DNA of 64,000 bases, taken from the NCBI GenBank assembly GCA_030848705.1, contig CM061238.1, positions 79,508,685 to 79,572,684 on the forward strand. Direction: 5' to 3'. Position numbers and translations under genes: made by a program. The notes beneath the pieces are model-generated. The model did no database searches. It saw nothing but the letters and a program-made list of their open reading frames with translations, and was not told where the DNA came from. The stretch is from Heracleum sosnowskyi. Taxonomy: Eukaryota > Streptophyta > Magnoliopsida > Apiales > Apiaceae. Positions 47,502 to 56,947 of this stretch are shown piece after piece (the stretch's first letter is position 1; each line of letters opens with the position of its first letter).

Positions 47502-50500
47502 TTGCAGGGTATAATAGAGAGCACACTTATCTTGGACAGTGGATGCTCAGGACATATGACTGGAAATAAAGCCCTGCTATCAGACTTTGAGGAGAAGGCT
47601 GGCCCAAAAGTTTCCTATGGAGATGGCAACATAGGACACACTCTGGGATATGGCAATATTAATCTTGGAAGTGTCATTATTACAAATGTAGCTCTAGTCT
47701 CAGGACTCAAGCATAATCTGTTATCTGTGAGTCAAATCTGTGACAGAGGAAACCATGTAGATTTCCATAGTGAATACTGTGAAGTCATCAGTAAATCTAC
47801 TGGAAAAGTTGTTCTAGTTGGACATAGGCGCAATAACATTTATGAAGCAAGTTTGGTAACAAACTCTGATGGAAAAACAGTGTGTCTGACTGCAAGAATG
47901 TCAAATGAAGAGAGTTGGAATTGGCACAAGAAGCTCTCTCATCTCAATTTGAACAACATAAATGAGCTAATAAGAAAGGATCTTGTAAGGGGACTTCCAA
48001 AATCTATACTCAGTCTAGATGGCTTGTGTGATTCTTGTCAAAAAGCCAAGCAAAGGAAGTCATCTTTCAAGAGCAAATCTGAATCTTCAGTAGTGGAACC
48101 TTATCATCTTCTACATGTTGATCTCTTTGGACCAGTGAATGTGATGTCCATGGGCAGAAAGAAATATGCTCTAGTAATTGTTGATGAATATACTAGATAT
48201 ACATGGGTGTATTTCTTGTCAAAGAAGGATGAAACTGCTCAAACTCTGATGGATCATGTAAATCTACTGGACAAAGGATCACAGCACAAAGTCAAAATTA
48301 TAAGGAGTGATAATGGAACTGAATTCAGAAACTCAATCATGGAAGCTTTCTGCAAGTAAAGAGGAGTGAAACAAGAGTTTTCTGCACCTGGAACTCCACA
48401 GCAAAATGGTGTAGTTGAAAGAAAGAACAGAACCTTAATTGAAGCAGCCAGAACTATGCTTGAAGAAGCAAAATTACCAACTTATTTCTGGGCAGAAGCT
48501 GTTCAAACTGCTTGTTTTACTCAAAATGCTACACTGATCAACAAGCATGGGAAAACACCATATGAGATGGTGAAAAATAAGAAGCCAAATTTGAAATATT
48601 TTCACATATTTGGATGCAAATGCTTTGTGTTGAAGACTCATCCTGAACAGTTGACAAAGTTCGAGTTAAAAGCTGATGAAGGAATCTTTGTTGGCTATCC
48701 ATTGTCAACAAAAGTATTCAGAGTTTATAATCTAAGAACTAAGGTGATCATGGAATCCATACATGTGTCATTTGATGACAAGAAAATAATTGGACTTGAA
48801 GACAAGGATGGATATGATCAACTACGTTTTGAAAATGAAGATCTATTCTCTGATGATATAAACTCTGATGAAGCAGGTTTGACAAACTCTGACGAAGCAT
48901 ACTCTGAACCTCTACTGGTAAATACTGGAGAAACTGGAAATTCTCAAATTGAACAAAATAGAGAACCAGTTGAGGGGGAGCGTGAAGAAGCTCAACAAGA
49001 CACAGCAAGTGAGTCAGTTGAGGAAACTGATTCAAACTCTGACAGTTCAAACTCTGAACCATCCAATTCAGGGGGAGCCTCAGATAATACAGAAAATCAA
49101 CATATGAATCAGGTGAGCATGGATCAAGGGGGAGGATTCAATAATAATGCAAGAAACCACTTACCAACAGCAAGAAAGTGGACACAGGCACACACACCTG
49201 ATCTCATAATTGGAGATCCTGATGCTAGTGTGAGAACTAGAAGTGCAACAAATAATGAGTGTCTGTATCATGCTTTCTTGTCTCAAACAGAACCAAAGAA
49301 AGTGGAGGAAGCTCTTCAAGATGCTAATTGGATTACAGCAATGCAAGAAGAGTTAAATGAATTTGAAAGAAATGAAGTCTGGACACTTGTACCTAGACCA
49401 AAGAATAGATCAATTGTAGGTACAAAGTGGGTTTTCAGAAACAAGACTGATAGTGAAGGTGTGATTACAAGAAACAAGGCTAGACTTGTGGCTAAAGGAT
49501 ATTCACAACAGGAAGGAATTGACTATGATGAAACCTTTGCTCCAGTTGCAAGATTGGAGGCCATAAGAATCTTTCTGGCCTATGCTGCACACAAGAAGTT
49601 TAAAGTCTTTCAGATGGATGTAAAAAGTGCTTTTCTCAATGGGAAGCTTGAAGAAGAAGTATTTGTTGAACAACCACCAGGATTTGTAGATCCCAAGCAT
49701 CCAGATTATGTCTACAGGCTTGACAAGGCATTATATGGACTAAAGCAAGCACCAAGAGCATGGTATGAAACTCTTGCTCAATTTCTTCTAGAAAGTGGGT
49801 TTACAAGAGGTACAATTGATAAAACCTTGTTTTATTTCAATTCTGGTGATGATTTGCTTTTAGTTCAAATTTATGTAGATGATATTATTTTTGGATCTAC
49901 TAATGACAAACTTTGTAAGAAGTTTGCAAAGCTTATGCAGTCCAGGTACCAAATGAGCATGATGGGAGAGCTTAGTTATTTTCTAGGCTTACAGGTCAAG
50001 CAAACAGATGATGGTATTTTTATCAATCAAGCAAAATATACCAGAAATCTTCTCAAGAAATTTGGTATGCTTGATAGTTCATCTGCTACAACTCCCATGG
50101 CTACAGCAACAAAGCTAGACAAAGACACAGGAGCCTCAGTAGATATGACAAACTACAGAGGAATGATAGGGTCTTTACTGTATCTTACTGCAAGTAGACC
50201 TGATATCATGTTTGCAACATGTCTTTGTGCAAGATTTCAAGCAGATCCCAGAGAGCCTCATCTAACAGCTGTAAAAAGGATTTTTAAATATCTCAAAGGA
50301 ACCATAACCTTGGGTTTGTGGTATCCTAGAGAATCAGAGTTTAAGCTAATTGGTTACTCTGATGCAGATTTTGCAGGCTGTAAGATAGACAGAAAAAGTA
50401 CAAGTGGAAGCTGTCAATTTTTAGGTGACAGATTAGTTTCTTGGTACAGCAAGAAACAGAAGTCAATTTCTACATCCATAGCAGAAGCAGAGTATATAGC

Positions 50501-50816
50501 AGCTGGTAGCTGTTGTGCACAGATTTTATGGATGAAGAATCAATTGCTGGATTATGGGTTAAGGTACTCTAAAATACCTATTTTCTGTGATAACCAAAGT
50601 GCTATTGCTATGACAGGAAATCCAGTACAGCACTCCATGACCAAGCACATCAGCATAAGGTATCATTTTATCAGAGAACATGTGGAAGAAGGGAACATTG
50701 AGCTTCATTTTGTGTCTACAGACCAACAACTTGCAGATATCTTCACCAAACCTTTGAGTGAAGCTACTTTTACAAGATTGGTAAATGAACTTGGGATGAT
50801 CTCTGGTTCTGACTAG
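47502..50816 (+). pseudogene. pol: Sire-C pol, one in-frame stop
   Basis: Protease (ILDSGCSGHMTG, Asp at residue 12), GAG-pre-integrase (WHKKLSHLN, CDSCQKAK), integrase core (HVDLFGP, SDNGTEFRN, then NGVVERKN), RT (FQMDVKSAFLNG, YVDDIIFGS at about 49872) and RNase H (GYSDADFAGC, IAEAEYIA, FCDNQSAIAM, TKHISIRYHF) to a stop at 50814-50816. A single TAA at 48357-48359 inside the integrase is the only break; both sides share one frame. There is no ATG at the start: the frame opens TTG CAG behind a TGA (47499-47501), and it is offset by one from gag. Confidence 0.92.
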
Positions 50817-52211
50817 AGATACGGGTTAGACTCAAAATCTATACATGTTTGATTTTTAATGTTCATGATTCCTTGCATGTATTAACTGTTATGAGTACCA
50901 GTGTCATAAACTCTGTCGGTTAAACTCTGATGCTAAACTCTGTTAGTCATAAAATGTTGGTCATACTCTGATTGTTACAGTTTAATGCTATACTCTGATT
51001 GTAATTTTGTCTGAAACATATGGACCAATGAAGAAATTTGTATGAAACATAATTCTCAGTAAGTAATTATGAATCCTTAAGAGTTGTATAGATTCTGATC
51101 TCAAACATGTGCAGTAAGTTAACACAGCATGATACTGTCTCTGTATTTATACCATCTCTTAGTTTATTAATCCTATACACTGAGTCTGTATTAGCTGTTT
51201 GCATTTTCTCTCATAAATTAATTGTATTAACTGATGAAAAGTCTAAACTCTGATTATTAATTGCAAATAATTCACCCTCAAACCAAAAGATGCCAAAAAG
51301 AGCACAAATTCCTTTGAGATCATGTTGTGCCTAGGAAGATCCAGGAACTTATTGTATGAAATAAGGGCTAAAATCTTTGATTTTTGGTGACTAGTGCCAA
51401 CCACTGATTACTGGAAAAATAAAAAAAAATAAAAAATAAAAAATAAAAAATAAAAAATATATATATATAAAGGGGGTGAAAAATAAAAGACATATCCAAA
51501 TGAAAGGATATCAGTACTACAGAGTTTAGATATAAAAAATCAGATTCTATGTTATACATGAGAGTTTAGGCAACCAGTTTTTACTAATTTAGTTTGTGGA
51601 TTTTATGCACTTTGAGATGATCTAAATATTGATTTCGGTAAACTCTGCTATTGCACACACATATTTTCACACCTGTACAGTTTGAGAAAAGAGTTTATTG
51701 ACAAAGAAGGACAAATGGTAAACACTGATGTATTGTGTGACATATGCCGAGGTAACTTTGTTTTAATCTCTGATGGTTAAAATAATTTCTTTGTTTCAGA
51801 CATTTTATAATTTTGAGATTAGACATTTGTTTTGAAAATTTAAAACGAGTATGTTTGGAAAGTTGTTCAAGAATGTTTTAAACAGAGGAGAGAGGTTAAT
51901 TGCATAGAAAAGTGTAACAGGAGGTAATTATTGCTGTTTTTACTGCGCATGCGTATTGGAAACTGCCAATTATTTGCTGTCAGCGTATGCACGTTTGACA
52001 TGTGTCCCACTCACATGATTATACGAGTAGGACAGTTGTGTATTAATGATTAAAAACTCTTCAGTTTTTAATCTTTAATTTTCTTTTAAATACAATACAC
52101 ACATCTTCAGTTAAACTTTTCACATCTTACTCATACACATCTATTATCACACACACATAGTCACAAACACCTTTCTACACATAAACTCTGTTAAGCTTTC
52201 GCATCAATTAC
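50817..52211 (+). other. Sire-C pol-to-envelope spacer with AAACTCTG motif cluster
   Basis: A non-coding stretch of 1.4 kb containing seven exact AAACTCTG/CAGAGTTT sites (three within 50906-50945, then about 51244, 51519, 51630 and 52180) plus TATACTCTG variants. It also has an A-rich AAAAAT tandem at 51420-51470 and AAAGGGGGTG after it. A TTTAAATA TATA-like site at about 52085 precedes the envelope-like ORF. Confidence 0.75.
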
Positions 52212-55115
52212 TTGTTCTTTCTTCAAAATCTTCTAATGGCAACCACAGCTTTCGTTTCGTCTGGGTTAGAGTTCGTTCCAAACAACTATACCGCACCACT
52301 AAACACTGCAAACGCACCAGAAGCATTTCATATGATTCAAAAGTTTCTTGCTCAGTCAGCGATTGGGCGTGCTTTAGTTGACCCAGCCAAACTTTCTGGT
52401 TTACAAATCAAGGCGTTCTGGGAGTCAGGGGTTTATGATGATGGTGGTGAAACTGGGAACCCATCCATAATCTTTGAGTTTGAAGAAACAGAGTATGTTA
52501 TTACTGCTGGTACTGTTCGAGCTGCAATGGGGTTTCCTGAGTATCCTTCTTATACCATTGGAATGGGTGACTCTGATTTGCTAAGGATGATGAGAGAGAT
52601 TGGGTATTCTGGTCCCTTGAATAAAATTGGACAACTGAAGCGACCGTTCTTAAGGAAGGAGTGGAGCTTCTTCTTTGATTGCATCACGAGAACGTTCGGC
52701 AAGAAATGCACAAACTGGGATGCCATTCCAACGGACAGTCTGCAAATCGGGTATTCTCTATTCTATGATAATCATTTTGATTTTGCCCGACTTGTCTTGA
52801 ATAATTTAGGAGAGAAAATGACAGAGAATAGAGGAGTAGTATACTTTTCTAGATTTTGTCAGACTTTATTCTCTTACTGTGTTGAAGGGGTAGATGTTGT
52901 TAATGAAGATGTTTCTTGTTTTAAATTACACAAGAGAGTATTTTCTGATCTCATTAACAAAGATGTTAAGAAAGGAATTGTTGGAGACCTTTTGTTACCT
53001 GCTTCTGTGCAACAGTTTGTGGATGCTCAAGTACATCCACAAACACAAGCTGAATCTCAACCAGAACCTTTAAACACAGAGTTACCTCCATCAACTTCTG
53101 TTAAACCTGTACGGGGAGGTAGGACCAAACATATTGGTACTAAACCTGCAAGGAGATCATCCACTGAAGCTGGGGTATCAAGACCTGAAGCGATGCCTCA
53201 GAAGACAAGGCTAAAGAAAAGAAGAGCCAATAGGGCAAATTCTGTTGTTGAAGCCTCAGAGACTGAAACTGATGAAGAAACTCTTCATCAGAGAAAAAGA
53301 AGACTAGTGGCTGCACATCTTTTTGGTGCTATAAATGTCAATATGGACAGAGTTTCTGAGGAAACTGAAGCTCCTGCATCAGAGAATGAGGAGATTGTGA
53401 CTGAAACTGTTCCTCAAGATACTCCTGCAATTGTTGTTGAGGAGGAAATTCTAAATGCTAATGAGGACAGAGTGTTTGTAAACACTGAAGCTCCTGAAGT
53501 GTTTGTTCAGGAGGATGCTGCAAATACTGAAGCTGTCAATCTAGACAGGATAAATACTGATGCTAATATGATGGATTTGGATATAGAAACTCCTACATCA
53601 ATGGCTAATGATGTAGTTGAGGAAGCTGCTACTCATTTTGATAGCAGAGTTTTTGATTTTGAAGCACACACCTCTATACATTCTGATCACTATACAGAGG
53701 GTGTGGAAGCTGATCAAGTAACTGATCAGGTAGAAGAATCTCTGGCCACTCACACTGAAATTATTTCTTGTGATCTTGACAAAGGTGAGGAGGTTAATCA
53801 GATGATAAAAGTCACAGAGCCAATTCTTGATGAAGCTGTGATGGAAAAGGAACAAGAGGCTGCTGATGAGCTAAACTCTGAGAATGTTATTCTTGAAGCT
53901 TTGCAACAATTTGTTGTTGAGATTGTTCAAAGAGAAGCAGAGGTTTTTGCTCAGGTTCACTCTGATATTCCTGAAGCTGTAGAAGAGGAGAAAATTGATG
54001 AAGCTGCACAGTTTACTGCTGAAAATATTCTTACTGCAAATGCAGCAGACAATACTGAAGACGCTGGAAATGATGCTGAGGGTTCTCATTCACACCCTAG
54101 TATTCAAGTTTCATTGGCTGATGATGTCAATAGTGATGAAGCAAGGGAAGTCAATAGACAGACAAATGAGCATTTTCAGAATATGTACTACAACAAATGG
54201 GCTGATGCAGATTGTGTCTTCCCAGCACAAAGGGCTGCAGATTTTCTATCTGATTCTGTCAAGAAGATCTCAAATACTGATGTACTTACAAGCTTACAGG
54301 CAACTGTTGTTCAAGTCAAATCTCTTAATAATAGATTTGATGAGAATCAACAAATGCTTACAAATCTAAGGAATGAAGCCAGTATGAAGGATCTTACTTT
54401 CAAGTCTGACAGAACTTATTATTATACTATGCTCAAGCAGCAAGCCAAGGATTCTGAGGAAATTAAGAAGAGGCTTGTAAAAGTTGAGGAGAATCAGGCT
54501 GAAATGTCTACTCAATTGAATTCTATTTCTAATGCTCTAGAATTGCTGACATCAGTATTACTTTCTGATGATGTCAAAAAGGGGGAGAGTGTACCTAAAG
54601 ACAAATGCAAAGACACTCAAGCTCTGAGACGGAGGGATGATTCTACTGATGGGGGAAGCAAAGAAAATAAAAGAAAGATTTTTGCTCAAAGGCAAAGCAG
54701 GACAAGAGTAAACTCTGTTAGACAAACAAACTCTGACAAGATAAACTCTGGTGGTCAATCTACTTCAAAACTCAAGAGTTTAGTTGTTTCAACTAATCCA
54801 TCTACTGATGAAGAGATTGCTGCTAAAATATTCATAAAAGAGCATGGAAAGAATGTTACTATTGAAGATATCCAGGCTGAAGAGCAAATGCTTGCTGAGG
54901 AACACAAGAAAAATCTTGAAGCTGGAATCTACAAGAAAAAGGAAATCAAGGCTCCTAGAAAGAAAGAAGTTGGTATTTCTATCAAAGAGAATACACAACA
55001 GAGTATACAATATACAAGGAGACCTGTGATTGGAAACACTGATAAGGGTAAAGGCATAATGATTGAAGAGCCTAACCTGAAAAAGAAGATTTATTCAACC
55101 TCTGACATTGCTCAA
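52212..55115 (+). CDS. Sire-C envelope-like ORF, 3' truncated
   Basis: About 965 codons, open throughout. The first ATG is 52212; a second ATG at 52236 (MATTAFVSSG) is an equally good start. The N-terminal globular part (KFLAQSAIGRALVD, FEETEYVITAGTVRAAMGF, RKEWSFFFDCITRTF) matches the Sire-B ORF and, more distantly, Sire-A. Then come an acidic, Glu/Val-rich low-complexity middle and a coiled coil at about 54290-54560 (QATVVQVKSLNNRFDENQQM; KRLVKVEENQAEMSTQLNSI). The ORF ends with KKGESV and basic segments. No signal peptide or hydrophobic span is seen. Reading past about 55115 runs into antisense Sire-A gag. The function is unknown. Confidence 0.75.
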
Positions 55116-55682
55116 GTTGAACTTCCTGTTGGTTTCTCTCAGTGGATAGGTCTTTCCTTTCATTGCCAATTCATTTAGGAGCTTGGTATATTTCTCAAAG
55201 ACCTGAGTTATACTTTCTCCTGGAAGAGACCTAAAAGCTTCGTACTGAGAAGTCAGGATGTCCAATCTGTTTTCCTGCACGTCTTCAGTTCCTTCCATTA
55301 TCAAGTTAATGGTATCCCACATGTGTTTCCCGCTTGTACAGTTCATCAACTGATAGCTCATTTCTTTGTCTGCGGAGTCTGCCAATATCAACATCAAACC
55401 TGTATCCAATCGAATCAGTTCTTTGTCAGAATCTGTATACTCAGTAATATCCTTAGGTTGGGTGCCTTGAGGAATCCTGCTACCATCAGGAGCTGTAGAT
55501 TCACTAACTGGTTTCATTGGTACAAACGGTCTGTTCTCTAATATGCCAATATACAACGGATTATATGCCTTGATAAATAACAGCATCTTCATCTTCCACA
55601 AACCAAAATCATCTCTAGTAAACGGGGGAACTTTAATACCAGCAGTTGTCTTTGGAGCACTCATGGTTTCTGAAAATTTCAA
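55115..55682 (-). pseudogene. gag: Sire-A gag, N-terminal part, truncated by deletion
   Basis: A minus-strand ORF. The better start is the internal ATG at 55664 (MSAPKTTAGIKVPPF) because it aligns with other Sirevirus gags; the upstream ATG at 55682 adds six residues. It contains FTRDDFGLWKMKMLLFIKAY, GILENRPFVP, SYQLMNCTSGKHMWD and FEKYTKLLNELAMKG. Similarity ends at RETNRKF (about 55115-55125), after which the sequence is Sire-C in antisense. It lies 130 bp downstream of the primer site on the same strand. Confidence 0.88.
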
Positions 55683-55810
55683 ATTGTTTAAAATTCAAAA
55701 AATTCCAATTAAATGAAAAATTTTGAAAGTTAAAAAATTTGCTTCGAATTTTCACGCTACCTTTGATTTTGGTCTTATTCACCGGATCTGATTTGTACGT
55801 CAATCAAAGA

Positions 55811-55822
55811 GCTCTGATACCA
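55811..55822 (-). promoter_or_regulatory. Sire-A primer binding site (tRNA-iMet type)
   Basis: TGGTATCAGAGC on the minus strand, two bases after the 5' LTR end CCTAACA. Confidence 0.95.
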
Positions 55823-55824
55823 AT

Positions 55825-56942
55825 TGTTAGGTCCAAAGTATCGTAGAAGGGGGGGGGGGGTTGAATACGATACTCACAAATAATTTAATTTCGTTCGCGG
55901 ATAATTCATTCAGTTCTATAACGAAATCAAACACACCAAACCAAATCAAGTTTCGGGGAATATATCTTTTTATAAATATAAACCTCGAGGGGTGCTACAA
56001 TTTCTAATCCGTAGATTAGCTTCAATGAGTTCTAAGTTATACACAATCAAAACTTTGATAGAATTCAAGCAGAATTAATTTCTCTGGTATTTTCTCTCTG
56101 GCTTGATCTCTCTCTCAGTTATTGCTACTGTCAAATAACTCGACTAAAGAAGACACTCCTTCTCTCTGATAGTAATTGTAGACTTGGATTTGAAAACTAT
56201 CGAACCTCAATTGTAGAAACAATCTTGGCCGTCCATCTTCAAAATCAACCTGTAAAACAAGAATACTTTTCACCTGCTCCTAATTAAAAAACCATCGAAT
56301 GAATTAACTTAATTTACCATTCGATAATTTTTTAAATAAAACTATCGAATACCAAATTAAGTTAACATGGTTTTCAATGAATCATTTTTAATACCATTCG
56401 ATAGTTTTCTTAAATGAAAAACTATTGAATCATTTTTTTCTTGTCTTATATCATTTAATGATTCCACTGAGCTCCTGGGTGTATAAGTAATAGACTATAT
56501 CACTTTCTTCTGAGATGATAAAACAGCTTGATCTTTTAAGTGCCGTCACCTAGTGCAACTGGTCTGGTTCACAGATGGGTAACACTTGATCAATTCTTCT
56601 TTTATGTCTTCAATTCAGTGCTGCTGATAAGTCCCTTGTCGTTCTGGTTGCTTCAATTAAATCACTGGAATCCCGTGGTACTTAACCCTAAATCATTCAC
56701 ATACTTCTGTCGTCTTGAAATTCTTGTTTCTTTTGCTGTCACCGAGGCTTGAACATTTTCATGAACTTCTTTTCGTGACCTGTTTACGGACTTCAAGAAT
56801 ACATAACGTATTTTGATTTTTTGATTTTACCTTTTCTTCTTTGATTCTGGATTCCCGTGCTTCTGTTAATACTATTGTCTGTCTTGTCATTTGTTGAGTT
56901 GTAGTTATCTCTTTTACATCTTATGTTACATTATGCTTTACA
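55825..56942 (-). repeat. Sire-A 5' LTR
   Basis: 1118 bp, the partner of 11351-12420, with target duplication ATATC at 56943-56947. It carries at least five copies of the TATCGA motif (56196-56420). A minus-strand TATAAAAA at 55967-55974 is a candidate TATA box. An extra segment of roughly 45 bp, rich in TTTGATT, lies near 56810-56855. Confidence 0.9.
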
Positions 56943-56947
56943 ATATC

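Larger units (their letters stand above)
44555..55115 (+). mobile_element. Sire-C: Sirevirus-type copia LTR retrotransposon, 3' end deleted
   Basis: 5' LTR (44555-45100), primer site, gag, pol (one stop) and a long envelope-like ORF on the plus strand. The element stops inside the envelope-like ORF near 55115, where antisense Sire-A gag begins. No 3' LTR exists in the window. It interrupts the Sire-B envelope-like ORF; candidate target site GAGGA (44550-44554), partner lost. AAACTCTG/CAGAGTTT occurs about 27 times by hand count. Confidence 0.9.
11351..56942 (-). mobile_element. Sire-A: Sirevirus-type copia LTR retrotransposon (outer)
   Basis: LTRs at 11351-12420 and 55825-56942 begin TGTTAGGTCC and end TTTACA on the plus strand. 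They are flanked by ATATC at 11346-11350 and 56943-56947. The primer site (55811-55822), gag (about 55115-55682), an RNase H tail (17893-18108), an envelope-like ORF (12814-16446) and a polypurine tract (12423-12430) all read on the minus strand in that order. Most of pol is missing. In its place lie a hAT element and two further Sireviruses. The LTRs differ by many substitutions and small indels, so this is the oldest LTR element of the stack. Confidence 0.9.

Noticed and set aside
54558..55010. Minus-strand hydrophobic ORFs within Sire-C that look like membrane proteins
   Set aside because: Reverse reading of Lys/Glu-rich coding sequence gives Phe/Leu/Ser runs; no independent support.
52212..55178. 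A 988-residue ORF as one natural protein
   Set aside because: The last ~20 codons are antisense Sire-A gag, so the natural ORF is truncated at the deletion junction.
11351..56942. Sire-A pol being supplied by Sire-B or Sire-C pol
   Set aside because: Both lie on the opposite strand and have their own LTR, primer site and gag, so they are separate insertions.
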